Shown: positions 1 through 6,940 of the stretch, in pieces
How positions within the stretch are numbered: position 1 is the stretch's first letter
How the letters are laid out: each line of letters starts with the position of its first letter
Origin: an uncultured Eubacteriales bacterium
GTDB lineage: Bacteria; Bacillota; Clostridia; Oscillospirales; Oscillospiraceae
DNA: 9,263 nt
Assembly (NCBI GenBank): GCA_934567745.1
Contig: CAKTJM010000071.1
Location: 1 to 9,263 of the forward strand
Reading direction: 5' to 3'
Notes under the pieces: generated by a model
Databases searched by the model: none
What the model was told of the DNA's origin: nothing
Seen by the model: only the letters and a program-made list of their open reading frames with translations
Program-made: the position numbers and the translations under genes

Positions 1-21
1 CTTTGCTGTTTTTTCGCTCAT
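1..21 (-). CDS. Possible 5' end of a gene running off the left edge
   Basis: An ATG at 21-19 opens a minus-strand frame reading MSEKTAK before the window ends. The residues look like an ordinary protein start. However, only seven codons are visible and no convincing Shine-Dalgarno site lies 5-12 bases upstream. It could be a chance ATG. Nothing can be said about function. Confidence 0.15.
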
Positions 22-76
22 ATATGTTCGAGACCCAGTCTGCTCCTGATTACAATCTGGGTTCCTCGACAGACTG

Positions 77-104
77 ACGCCCGTCTCGGGAACGAGACGG
101 GCGT
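77..104. repeat. 12-bp perfect inverted repeat with GGAA loop
   Basis: Positions 77-88 (ACGCCCGTCTCG) pair perfectly with 93-104 around the four-base loop GGAA. Neither side is followed by a T run, so it does not look like a complete intrinsic terminator on either strand. It is flanked by GACAG (69-73) and CTGTC (110-114), which could close a larger stem around it. It is the leftmost of three adjacent hairpins. Confidence 0.7.
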
Positions 105-109
105 TCACG

Positions 110-142
110 CTGTCAAAAAACCTCGCAGGGGTTTTTCGACAG
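110..142 (-). terminator. Hairpin with A/T-rich arms, probable terminator element
   Basis: Positions 110-122 pair with 130-142 at 12 of 13 positions around a 7-base loop; the only mismatch is 115 against 137. Read on the minus strand, the 3' arm holds a six-T run (120-115) after a short GC-rich tip, as in A-tract/T-tract intrinsic terminators. It lies about 37 bases past the stop of the ribbon-helix-helix gene and could end that transcript. The arms share their GACAG/CTGTC ends with the neighbouring hairpins, so alternative foldings are possible. Confidence 0.5.
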
Positions 143-179
143 CCTAAGCCGCAGGGGCTGTGCCCCTGCGGCTTAGGCT
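141..179. repeat. 18-bp perfect hairpin abutting the RHH stop codon
   Basis: Positions 141-158 pair perfectly with 162-179 around a TGT loop, giving a very stable GC-rich stem. It starts at the stop codon (181-179) of the minus-strand ribbon-helix-helix gene. No T run follows directly, so alone it is not a standard terminator. It may act with the next hairpin (110-142) as a composite terminator or as a 3' stabiliser of the mRNA. Confidence 0.7.
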
Positions 180-370
180 CATGGTTTTGGGTCGGGTCCC
201 TCGTCTGCCTGGACCTCCTCCACCGCGGCCCGGACGGCGGCGATGACGAAGGCGGAGAAGGTGCAGTCCTTCCCCCGGATGAGGGCCTCCACGTCCTCGA
301 TGAGGTCGTTGGGGAAGCGGACGGTCTTGTTCGTCGTAGGCGGGATGGACGGGATCTTGAACGCAGACAT
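179..370 (-). CDS. Small ribbon-helix-helix (CopG/Arc-like) DNA-binding protein
   Basis: This 63-residue protein has the shape of a ribbon-helix-helix repressor. A short N-terminal arm (MSAFKIPSIPPTTN) is followed by a basic beta strand (KTVRFP, about 15-20). Helix A comes next (NDLIEDVEALIRGKD, about 21-35), then helix B (TFSAFVIAAVRAAVEEV, about 37-53), and a short acidic tail. Members dimerise and insert the paired strands into the major groove. The start is supported by GAGGTG (380-375) four bases before the ATG. The gene diverges from a 56-aa gene at 484, and an 18-bp palindrome between them is a plausible operator. The fold is inferred from pattern only. It could be an antitoxin-like protein, but no toxin is visible; the target is unknown. 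Confidence 0.8.
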   Translation of the reverse strand: MSAFKIPSIPPTTNKTVRFPNDLIEDVEALIRGKDCTFSAFVIAAVRAAVEEVQADEGPDPKP

Positions 371-429
371 AGGACACCTCGCAATTCATCGTATCATCCC
401 TAGTGTAGCGAGGCATCTGTCTTGTTTAT

Positions 430-447
430 GCATTGCGATCGCAATGC
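430..447. promoter_or_regulatory. 18-bp perfect palindrome, candidate operator
   Basis: GCATTGCGATCGCAATGC reads the same on both strands. With one mismatched pair it extends to 24 bp (427-450). It lies in the 113-bp gap between the divergent ribbon-helix-helix gene and the 56-aa gene and overlaps the -35 element of the latter. That position suits a repressor site. Binding by the adjacent RHH protein is inference. Confidence 0.55.
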
Positions 448-461
448 GTATGTGCTATGAT
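433..461 (+). promoter_or_regulatory. Promoter for the 56-aa gene
   Basis: TTGCGA (433-438), a 17-bp spacer, then TATGAT (456-461) preceded by TGC, an extended -10. The spacing and the -10 are close to the sigma-A consensus. The -35 lies inside the 18-bp palindrome, so a bound regulator would block polymerase. Transcription would start near 468, just before the Shine-Dalgarno site at 471-477, giving a short leader. Confidence 0.6.
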
Positions 462-483
462 GGGCCCATAGGAGGGGAGTCAT

Positions 484-654
484 ATGGTAGACTATGAGCG
501 GCTCTATTTCGATCTCTTCCGCGGCACGGAGCGGGCCATCCGCGCGTTGGAGGAGGCCCAGCGTCGATGCGAGGAGCTGTACCTCTCGGCTGAGGAGGAT
601 CCGGCTCAGCCTGACGCTGTGGCGACGGAGCAGGATGACGCAACGAAGGACTGA
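484..654 (+). CDS. 56-residue acidic helical protein of unknown function
   Basis: A 56-codon frame starts at ATG 484 and stops at TGA 652-654. It is preceded by a strong AGGAGGGG site (470-477) with six bases of spacing and a good promoter. Residues 1-37 (beginning MVDYERLYFDLF and including ALEEAQRRCEELYL) look like one or two amphipathic helices with regular Leu/Tyr/Phe spacing. Residues 38-56 form an acidic, probably disordered tail. No signal peptide, membrane segment or catalytic motif is seen. I recall short clostridial hypothetical proteins of similar look near phage or mobile genes, but assign no family. It diverges from a ribbon-helix-helix gene, so the two may be co-regulated. Its stop lies 16 bases before the hairpin that ends the aro operon from the opposite side. 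Confidence 0.7.
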   Translation: MVDYERLYFDLFRGTERAIRALEEAQRRCEELYLSAEEDPAQPDAVATEQDDATKD

Positions 655-666
655 TATGACGAGGAC

Positions 667-703
667 AAAAAAGCACCGGGGGACATCGTTCTCCCGGTGC
701 TTT
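667..703 (-). terminator. Intrinsic terminator of the aro operon
   Basis: Positions 670-680 (AAAGCACCGGG) pair with 693-703 in an 11-bp stem with a 12-base loop. On the minus strand it is followed by a six-T run (672-667, partly within the stem). It begins 11 bases after the aroQ stop. On the plus strand only TTTCGTC follows, so termination of the convergent 56-aa gene here would be weaker but possible. Confidence 0.85.
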
Positions 704-713
704 CGTCATAGAT

Positions 714-1154
714 TCAGCGCTGGCCTTCCAGATAGCCCTTGAGCCAGCGGATCGCTTCGCGGTAGCCGTCCAGGCCCAGGCCCATGTACGTCTTCACGCA
801 CGCCTGACCGGCGTAGGACACCTGGCGGAACGCCTCCCGCTGGGAGACGTCCGAGATGTGGACCTCCACCGCCGGGAGCGCCACGGCCTTGAGCGCGTCC
901 AAGATCGCCACGCTCGTGTGCGTGTAGGCCGCGGGGTTGATGACGATCCCGTCGAAGCGGCCGAGCGCCTCCTGGATCTTGTCCACGATCGCGCCCTCGT
1001 GGTTCGACTGGAAGACCTCGACGCCCAGGCCCTCCGCGGCGGCGGTCTCCTCCACCAGACGGACGAGGGCGGCGTAGTCCTGCCGCCCGTAGATCCCCGG
1101 CTCGCGGATGCCGAGCAGGTTCAGGTTCGGGCCGTTAATCACTAAAATGTTCAT
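714..1154 (-). CDS. aroQ: Type II 3-dehydroquinate dehydratase
   Basis: This enzyme dehydrates 3-dehydroquinate to 3-dehydroshikimate, the third shikimate step, through an enolate in a cytosolic dodecamer. The 146-residue length is normal for the type II family. Family motifs are clear: GPNLNLLG (8-15), REPGIYG (17-23) with the catalytic Tyr22 on the lid loop, SNHEG (50-54), NPAAYTHTS (73-81), EVHISD (97-102) with the catalytic His99, and REAFR (106-110). The ATG overlaps the end of the aroE-aroK gene by 20 bp. A strong GGAGG at 1165-1161, six bases upstream, supports the start. As last gene of the operon it is followed 11 bases later by a terminator. It supplies the dehydroquinase activity needed between AroB and AroE; no type I AroD is present. 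Confidence 0.96.
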   Translation of the reverse strand: MNILVINGPNLNLLGIREPGIYGRQDYAALVRLVEETAAAEGLGVEVFQSNHEGAIVDKIQEALGRFDGIVINPAAYTHTSVAILDALKAVALPAVEVHISDVSQREAFRQVSYAGQACVKTYMGLGLDGYREAIRWLKGYLEGQR

Positions 1155-2367
1155 AGACTTCCTCCACGCGCTGCACGACCCGGTCGATCGGCCCGTCGTT
1201 CGTCACCGTGAAGTCGGCGAACCGGCGGTACATCGGGAAGCGGATCGTGTACATGTCCTGCAGGCTCCCGCGCAGCGACAGCGGCCGCCCGCGCTTGGGG
1301 AGCTTCGACAGCTCCCGCTCCAGGAAGACGATCGCGCCGTTCTGGTGCAGCAGGGGATAGTTCTCCGGCTGCGTCACGCAGCCGCCGCCCGTCGCGATGA
1401 CTAGGCCGCTCTGCTTGCCCAGCTGGGCCAGCAGGGCGGTCTCATGCCGCCGGAACGCCTTCTCGCCCTTGAGGTTGATGTAGTCCGCGACCGGCATCTT
1501 CAGGATCTGCTCCAGCTCCGCGTCGCAGTCGAAGAAGGGACGGTCGAGCGCCTCGGCCAGCTTCCGCCCGACCGTGCTCTTGCCGCAGCCGGGCATGCCG
1601 ATCAGCACGCGGTTCTCCTTGCGGGCCATGAGCGCGCTGTAGGCCTCCTTCGTCCGGATGGACGGGATCGGCCGCCCCGTGAACCGCTGGGCCGCCTGCC
1701 GGGCCTGCTCGCACAGCATGTACAGCCCGCCCTGGGACGGGATGCCCAGCGCCTCGGCCTGCTGCATGAGCGCCGTGCGGGCCGGGTTGTAGATCAGGTC
1801 CAGGACCCCCTCGCAGCGCGGGAAGTCGCGCAGATCGATCGGGCAGGACGTCGTGTGGGGATACATCCCCACCGGCGTGGCGTTGACGATGACCGCCGCG
1901 TCCTGGTGGCGGTCGAGGTTCTCGTAGTTGTCCTCGCCCATGCGGGAGATGACCACGACCTGACCGGCCCCCAGCTTGCGCAGCACGTACTGCACCGCCA
2001 GGCTCGCGCCGCCGGAGCCGAGCACGAGGCACTTGCGCCCGAGCACGTGGATCCGGCTCTTCCAGACCATCGCCTCGAAGCCCGCCGCGTCCGTGTTGTC
2101 GCCGAGCAGCGCGCCGTCCGGCAGGCGCACGACGGTGTTCACGCTCCCAACGGCCTGGGCGGTCTCCGTCAGCTCGTCGCAGATGTCCAGCATCGTCGTC
2201 TTGTACGGGATCGTCACGTTCAGCCCGTGGAAGTCCCGCGTGCGCAAAAAGTCGCCCAGCTCCTCCGGCTTGACCTCGAAGAGGTCATAGTCGTAGTCGG
2301 CGAACATCGCGTGCAGCTCCTGGGACCAGCTGTGCCCGAGCTTTTCGCCCAACAGTCCACATCTCAT
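1135..2367 (-). CDS. aroE-aroK: Fused shikimate dehydrogenase-shikimate kinase
   Basis: One 410-residue chain joins two consecutive enzymes. Residues about 1-247 are shikimate dehydrogenase (NADPH-dependent reduction of 3-dehydroshikimate). They show GHSWSQELH (11-19) at the substrate site, NVTIPYK with catalytic Lys56, VNTV (76-79), GDNTDAAGF with Asp93, the nucleotide loop GSGGAS (117-122), NATPVGM (162-168) and GGLYMLCEQA (213-222). Residues about 252-410 are shikimate kinase (ATP-dependent formation of shikimate 3-phosphate). They show Walker A GMPGCGKST (257-265), DCD (280-282), EKAFRRHE (302-309), the GGG shikimate loop (327-329) and lid/adenine residues RGRPLS (359-364). Both domains look intact, with hardly any linker. 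The ATG follows the pheA stop by one base, with GAGGTGA upstream, so reinitiation is likely. The cofactor choice is family knowledge. Confidence 0.95.
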   Translation of the reverse strand: MRCGLLGEKLGHSWSQELHAMFADYDYDLFEVKPEELGDFLRTRDFHGLNVTIPYKTTMLDICDELTETAQAVGSVNTVVRLPDGALLGDNTDAAGFEAMVWKSRIHVLGRKCLVLGSGGASLAVQYVLRKLGAGQVVVISRMGEDNYENLDRHQDAAVIVNATPVGMYPHTTSCPIDLRDFPRCEGVLDLIYNPARTALMQQAEALGIPSQGGLYMLCEQARQAAQRFTGRPIPSIRTKEAYSALMARKENRVLIGMPGCGKSTVGRKLAEALDRPFFDCDAELEQILKMPVADYINLKGEKAFRRHETALLAQLGKQSGLVIATGGGCVTQPENYPLLHQNGAIVFLERELSKLPKRGRPLSLRGSLQDMYTIRFPMYRRFADFTVTNDGPIDRVVQRVEEVYEHFSD

Positions 2368-2368
2368 C

Positions 2369-3523
2369 TCACATCACCTCATGATAGCTGCCCAGATACT
2401 GGAACTCCTTCGCGAGGCCGTCCAGGTCGTCCATGAGACGGATGAACTCGTCGGAGTAGACCGAGGTCTCCAGGTCGAAATAGAAGAGGAACTCGAACTC
2501 GCGGTCCGGCAGGGGGCGGCTCTCCAGCTTGGTGAGGTTCAGGCCGAGGGCGTAGAACCGGGAGAGGGCCTGGTACAGTGCGCCGGGGCGATGCGGCAGG
2601 ACCAGCGCGAGGCTCGTCTTGTCCGCGCCGGGGTAGATCTGCATGTCCTTGGCGATGCAGATGAAGCGGGTGTAGTTGTTGCTGCGGTCCTGGATGTCCT
2701 GGGCCAGGACGTCCAGCCCGTACAGCTCGGCGCAGGCGGGGGAGGAGATCGCCGCGACGTCCGTGCGGCCGGACGCGGCGACCAGCGCGGCGGCCTGGGC
2801 GGTGTTCTCGCAGGGGGTGATGACCACGTCGCGGCCGAGCTTCTCCAGGAAGGCCCCGCACTGGCCGATGGCCTGGGGGTGGGAGTAGACCTCGTGCACG
2901 TCCGTCAGGGCCACGCCGGGACGGGCGACGAGGGCGTGGTCGATCTTCAGCCGCACGGCGCGGACGATGTGGAAGCGGTGGCGGCCCATGAGGTCGTAGA
3001 CCTCCTTGACCGAACCGGCGGTGCTGTTCTCGACGGGCAGGACGCCGAAGTCGCAGAAGCCGCTCTCGATGGCGGAGAAGACCGCCTCGAAGCTGCGGAA
3101 ATACTGGATCTCAGGCCGCTTGAAGAGCTTCTCGCAGGCGAGCTGGGAATAGGCGCCCTCGACGCCCTGGCAGGCCACGGTGGCCGTGGGCGGGAAGAGG
3201 GCGGGGGTGGCGGCCAGCGCCTGCTCGATCTCCTGCCGCAGGGGAGAGGGATCGGTGCGTCCGTCGCTCTGATAGCTGCGGCTCAGGGCGAAGAGGAAGC
3301 TGTAGAGGGACGCGCCGTACTGCTCCAGCTCCGGCGGGAGACGGCGGACGATGTCGTTGAGCTTCTGCCGCTCACGGGCGGGGTCGTAGATGGGGCGGCC
3401 CTCCGCCTTCTTCTCTTTGCCGATCTCGGCGGCGACGGACATGCGCTCGGCGAAGGCCTGGAGCAGGGCGTCGTCGGCTTCGTCGATCTGCTTGCGGAGG
3501 GCTTCTAAGGTCAGAGGTTCCAT
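2369..3523 (-). CDS. pheA: Chorismate mutase-prephenate dehydratase (P-protein) with ACT domain
   Basis: This bifunctional 384-residue enzyme turns chorismate into prephenate and then phenylpyruvate, the precursor of Phe. Residues 1-88 form an AroQ-class chorismate mutase. R10, R27, K38, D47, R50, E51 and Q85 match the active-site set of the E. coli P-protein. Residues about 113-292 form the prephenate dehydratase, including VENSTAGSV (164-172), SHPQAIGQC (214-222) and the catalytic TRF motif (285-287). Residues about 303-380 form an ACT domain with GALYQAL (314-320) and ESRP (334-337), the Phe-binding motifs of feedback-inhibited P-proteins. The start overlaps aroC by 13 bp and has AAAGGGA upstream. 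Feedback by Phe is inferred from these motifs. Confidence 0.96.
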   Translation of the reverse strand: MEPLTLEALRKQIDEADDALLQAFAERMSVAAEIGKEKKAEGRPIYDPARERQKLNDIVRRLPPELEQYGASLYSFLFALSRSYQSDGRTDPSPLRQEIEQALAATPALFPPTATVACQGVEGAYSQLACEKLFKRPEIQYFRSFEAVFSAIESGFCDFGVLPVENSTAGSVKEVYDLMGRHRFHIVRAVRLKIDHALVARPGVALTDVHEVYSHPQAIGQCGAFLEKLGRDVVITPCENTAQAAALVAASGRTDVAAISSPACAELYGLDVLAQDIQDRSNNYTRFICIAKDMQIYPGADKTSLALVLPHRPGALYQALSRFYALGLNLTKLESRPLPDREFEFLFYFDLETSVYSDEFIRLMDDLDGLAKEFQYLGSYHEVM

Positions 3524-4617
3524 GGCTTGTTCCCTTTCTGCTCAAGGAGAGCGTCGTAGATGGCGATGGCGGCGGCGGCCTCGAGGCACGGAACCGCGCG
3601 GGGGACGATACAGGGGTCGTGGCGGCCGGGGACGGTGAGGGTCGCGCCCTCGCCCCGGCTCAGGGAGACGCTCTCCTGCGGGCGGGCGATGGAGGGCGTG
3701 GGCTTGACCGTGGCCCGGAAGAGGAGGGGCATCCCGGTCGTGATGCCGCCGAGGATGCCCCCGGCGTGGTTCGTGCGGGTGCGGACCCTGCCGTCCGCGT
3801 CGTAATAGAAGGGGTCGTTGTGCGCGCTGCCGGTCATGGCGGCGGCGCGGGACCCGGCCCCGAACTCCAGGGCCTTGACCGCGGGCACGGCGAAGACGAG
3901 CCGCGCGATGCGGTTCTCCATCCCATCGAGCGTCGGGTCGCCCAGTCCGACGGGCAGACCGAGGGCCGCGCACTCGATGACGCCGCCGAGGGAGTCGCCC
4001 TCGGCCTTGGCCGCGGCGATGGCGGCCTGCATCCGGGACCCGGCCTCGTCGTCGGTGACGGGGAAGGGCTTCTCGCCGGGGGAGAGCAGGTCCGACGGGT
4101 CGAGGGCGACGGGGTCGAAGGGCTCGTCGCTCTCCCCGCCGATGGCGGCGATGTGCGCGCCGACGAGGATGCCCTGCCGCGCGAGGAGCTGCTTGCAGAT
4201 GCCTCCCGCGATGCACAGGGCCGCGGTCAGGCGGCCGGAGAAGTGCCCGCCGCCGGTGGGGTCCTGGAAGCCGCCGTACTTCACCTGCGCGGTGTAGTCG
4301 GCGTGGCCGGGCCGGGGCACGTCCTGGAGCTTGGCATAGTCGCCCGGGCGGGTGTTCCCGTTGCGGATGATCGCCGCCAGGGGCGCGCCGCAGGTGCGGC
4401 CGTCGTACAGGCCGGAGAGGATCTCGGGCACGTCGCTCTCCTTGCGGGGGGTGCTCCACGGGTCGCGGCCGGGGGCGCGGCGGTCGAGGAAGCGCTGGAG
4501 CGCGTCGAGATCGACCGGCTCGCCGGGGGGCAGCCCGTCGAGGGTGACGCCGATCGCGGGGCCGTGCGACTGGCCGAAGATGGTCATCGTCAGCGCGCCG
4601 TGATAGGTGCTGCTCAT
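3511..4617 (-). CDS. aroC: Chorismate synthase
   Basis: This FMN-dependent lyase removes phosphate from 5-enolpyruvylshikimate 3-phosphate to give chorismate, the branch-point compound. The 368-residue length is typical. Signatures are present: GQSHG (15-19) with the conserved His18, RPGHAD (102-107), GGHFSGR (123-129), NHAGGILGGI (283-292) with the second conserved His, and RHDPC (332-336). The start is set by an ATGA overlap with the aroA stop (4617/4614) and by the family N-terminus. The gene ends inside the first codons of pheA, which uses its product. There is no flavin reductase domain; the enzyme would need reduced FMN from the cell or an intrinsic NADPH activity, which cannot be read from sequence. 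Confidence 0.97.
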   Translation of the reverse strand: MSSTYHGALTMTIFGQSHGPAIGVTLDGLPPGEPVDLDALQRFLDRRAPGRDPWSTPRKESDVPEILSGLYDGRTCGAPLAAIIRNGNTRPGDYAKLQDVPRPGHADYTAQVKYGGFQDPTGGGHFSGRLTAALCIAGGICKQLLARQGILVGAHIAAIGGESDEPFDPVALDPSDLLSPGEKPFPVTDDEAGSRMQAAIAAAKAEGDSLGGVIECAALGLPVGLGDPTLDGMENRIARLVFAVPAVKALEFGAGSRAAAMTGSAHNDPFYYDADGRVRTRTNHAGGILGGITTGMPLLFRATVKPTPSIARPQESVSLSRGEGATLTVPGRHDPCIVPRAVPCLEAAAAIAIYDALLEQKGNKPWNL

Positions 4618-5885
4618 ACGCTCGCCTCCCCGGTCAGCCCGTCGAGGACGGTCCAGAAGGAGGGGTAGGACTTCTCCACGGCCTCGGCGTCGATCAGTGC
4701 GACGGGGGCCGCGCAGGCCCGCGCGGCGACGGCCGCGGCCATCGCCAGCCGGTGGTCCCCGGCGAAGGGGACGGGGCCGCCGGAGAGCTGCGCCCGCCCC
4801 TCGATGGTGAGCGTGTCGCCCTCCTCCTGCGCCTCGGCCCCGAGGGCCCGCAGGAGCGCGGCGGTGGTGGCCAGACGGTCGGATTCCTTCAGGCGCAGCC
4901 GCCCGGCGTTGCGGACGACGCTCCGCCCCGGCACGCACGCGGCCAGCGCGGCCACGACGGGCACGAGGTCGGGGACCTGGTCGGCGTCGAGGGCGATCGG
5001 CCGGAGCTCGCCCGGCCGGACGGTGACGGCGTCGCCGTCCGCCGTGACCTGGGCGCCCATCTCGGACAGGATCCGGACGATCGCGCGGTCGCCCTGAGCG
5101 GACGCTTGGTCCAGCCCGGTGACGGTGATCCCGGTCCCGCCGAGCGCGCCCATGCACAGCCACGGGGCGGCGTTGGACCAGTCGCCCTCGACGGAGACGG
5201 TGCCGGGGCTGAGCAGCCCCAGCCCGTCCAGACGCCAGCGGCCGGACCCGTCGCTATGCGGTTCGGCGGCGAAGGCGCGCAGGGCCCGGACGGTCATGTC
5301 CACATAGCCCGCGGAGGCGAGCGGCCCGTCCACGGTGACGGTGCTCTCGCGCATCAGGCAGGACAGGCCGAGGAGCAGGCCGGAGACGAACTGGGAGGAG
5401 ACGTCGCCGGGGAGGTGGTAGTCGCCCGCCTCCAGGCGGCCGGAGACGTGGATGAGCTGCTGGTCCGTCCCGTAGCGGACGGTGCAGCCGTGGGCCTCCA
5501 GCTCCCGCACCAGCGGGCCGAGGGGCCGCTGGAAGAGCCGCCCGGCGGTGTGGAAGCTGGCGTTGGCCCCCAGCGCGGCCACGACGGGCAGGAGGAAGCG
5601 CAGGGTGGAGCCGCTCTCGCCGCAGTCGAGGTCGCAGTGCTCCGGCAGGCAGCCGCGGTCGAGCGGCATGACCTGGAAGACGCCCTCGTCCCATGGCTCG
5701 ATCTCGGCCCCGAGGGCGGTCAGGCAGCGGATGGTGGCCTCGATGTCCTGCGAGGTGCCCTCGCAGGCGACCCAGGTGGGCTTGTCGGCGACGGCGGCGC
5801 AGATGAGCAGCCGGTGCGCGGCGGATTTGGACCCGATCGCCCGGACGGTGCCGGAGACGGGGCCGGTGGTCAGTAGCTTCTTCAT
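4614..5885 (-). CDS. aroA: 5-enolpyruvylshikimate-3-phosphate (EPSP) synthase
   Basis: This enzyme transfers the enolpyruvyl group of PEP to shikimate 3-phosphate; it is the target of glyphosate. The 423-residue length fits the two-domain inverse alpha/beta barrel. Visible active-site elements are GSKSAAHR (18-25, Lys20 and Arg25), the PEP loop GESGSTLR (89-96, Arg96), SSQ (163-165), the aspartate in VPDLVP (Asp306), KESDR (333-337) and DHR (377-379). The loop keeps Gly92 at the position matching Gly96 of the E. coli enzyme; Ala there gives insensitivity in some enzymes, so a sensitive enzyme is likely, though not certain. The ATG overlaps the aroB stop as ATGA, and the stop overlaps aroC in the same way. 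Confidence 0.96.
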   Translation of the reverse strand: MKKLLTTGPVSGTVRAIGSKSAAHRLLICAAVADKPTWVACEGTSQDIEATIRCLTALGAEIEPWDEGVFQVMPLDRGCLPEHCDLDCGESGSTLRFLLPVVAALGANASFHTAGRLFQRPLGPLVRELEAHGCTVRYGTDQQLIHVSGRLEAGDYHLPGDVSSQFVSGLLLGLSCLMRESTVTVDGPLASAGYVDMTVRALRAFAAEPHSDGSGRWRLDGLGLLSPGTVSVEGDWSNAAPWLCMGALGGTGITVTGLDQASAQGDRAIVRILSEMGAQVTADGDAVTVRPGELRPIALDADQVPDLVPVVAALAACVPGRSVVRNAGRLRLKESDRLATTAALLRALGAEAQEEGDTLTIEGRAQLSGGPVPFAGDHRLAMAAAVAARACAAPVALIDAEAVEKSYPSFWTVLDGLTGEASV

Positions 5886-6940
5886 TGGGACAGCCCTCTT
5901 TCGATCCAAAGTGCCATCTGGTCCACCGGGACGGGGCAGAGCTCGCTCCGCCCCCAGGCGCGGGGCAGGACCAGGGTGAGCGTATCGCCCGCGCGCTTCT
6001 TGTCGGAGAGCAGCGGCTCCCGGAGCGCGTCGGCGGTGTAGTCGGTGGTGGTGGGCAGGCCGTGGCGCGTCAGCAGCGCGCCCAGGCGCGGCGGGACGTC
6101 GGCCGGGCACAGCCCGGCGGCGACGGCGGCCCGCGCGGCCATCATCATGCCGATGGCGACGGCCCTGCCGTGGGAGACGGCGTACCTGCTGCACGCCTCG
6201 ACCCCGTGGCCGAAGGTGTGGCCGAGGTTGAGCAGCTGCCGCGCGCCGGTGTCGAACTCGTCCTGCTCGACGAGGTCGCGCTTGTGCGCGACGCAGCGGG
6301 CGACGACGGTCTCGGCTTCGTCGCGGAGGTCGGCCCGCTCCAGCAGGTCGAGCAGCGCTGCGTCGCCGATCATGCCGTACTTGATGACCTCCGCGCAGCC
6401 GTCGGCGAAGTCCGCCGGGGGCAGGGTGGCCAGCGTGTCGAGGTCGCACAGGACGAGCCGCGGCTGGCAGAAGGCCCCGGCGAGGTTCTTGCCGTGGGCG
6501 AGGTCGATGGCGGTCTTGCCGCCGACGGACGCATCGACGGCGGCCAGCAGGGTGGTCGGGACCTGGACGAAGGCGGTGCCGCGCAGATAGGTCGCCGCCG
6601 CGAAGCCGGTCAGGTCCCCCACCACGCCGCCGCCCAGGGCGACCAGACAGTCGGCGCGGGTGAGGTGCCGCTGGGCCAGGTCCTCCAGCAGGGCGAGGTA
6701 GGTCCGGCCGTTCTTCGAGCCCTCCCCCGCCGGGAAGACGAAGGAGGAGGTCGCGAAGCCCGCGGCGCGCAGGCTCGCCTCGGCCTGCGCCAGGTAGAGC
6801 GGGGCGACGTTCGTGTCGGAGACGATGGCGGCGGTGCGGCCGCGGACGACCGCGGCCGTCCGCGCGCCCAGCTCGGCGAGCAGGCCGCGGCCGATCGGGA
6901 CCTCATAGGTCCGCGAGGCGTGGACGGTGACGGTGGTCAT
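5882..6940 (-). CDS. aroB: 3-dehydroquinate synthase
   Basis: This NAD- and metal-dependent enzyme cyclises DAHP to 3-dehydroquinate, the second shikimate step. The 352-residue length is standard. It carries the NAD-site motif GGGVVGD (103-109), PTTLLAAVDASVGGKTAID (128-146) and AEVIKYG (183-189). LNLGHTFGH (237-245) and SHGRAVAIGM (256-265) follow. Glu184, His241 and His257 are the expected metal ligands. The chosen ATG (6940) overlaps the tyrA stop as ATGA and gives the usual family N-terminus; the open frame continues upstream inside tyrA but shows no family sequence there. It directly follows tyrA rather than aroF, so enzyme order in the operon does not follow pathway order. Confidence 0.97.
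   Translation of the reverse strand: MTTVTVHASRTYEVPIGRGLLAELGARTAAVVRGRTAAIVSDTNVAPLYLAQAEASLRAAGFATSSFVFPAGEGSKNGRTYLALLEDLAQRHLTRADCLVALGGGVVGDLTGFAAATYLRGTAFVQVPTTLLAAVDASVGGKTAIDLAHGKNLAGAFCQPRLVLCDLDTLATLPPADFADGCAEVIKYGMIGDAALLDLLERADLRDEAETVVARCVAHKRDLVEQDEFDTGARQLLNLGHTFGHGVEACSRYAVSHGRAVAIGMMMAARAAVAAGLCPADVPPRLGALLTRHGLPTTTDYTADALREPLLSDKKRAGDTLTLVLPRAWGRSELCPVPVDQMALWIERGLSQ

Noticed and set aside
24..70. Possible tRNA fragment (GTTCGAGAC resembling a T-loop, with CCCAG/CTGGG pairing)
   Set aside because: The five-base T stem does not form around the loop and no acceptor, D or anticodon arms can be drawn. It is probably chance.
371..429. Promoter for the RHH gene
   Set aside because: TGA-TACGAT (396-388, minus) resembles an extended -10, but it lacks a -35 and would start transcription almost on the ribosome site. 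No reliable promoter could be assigned.
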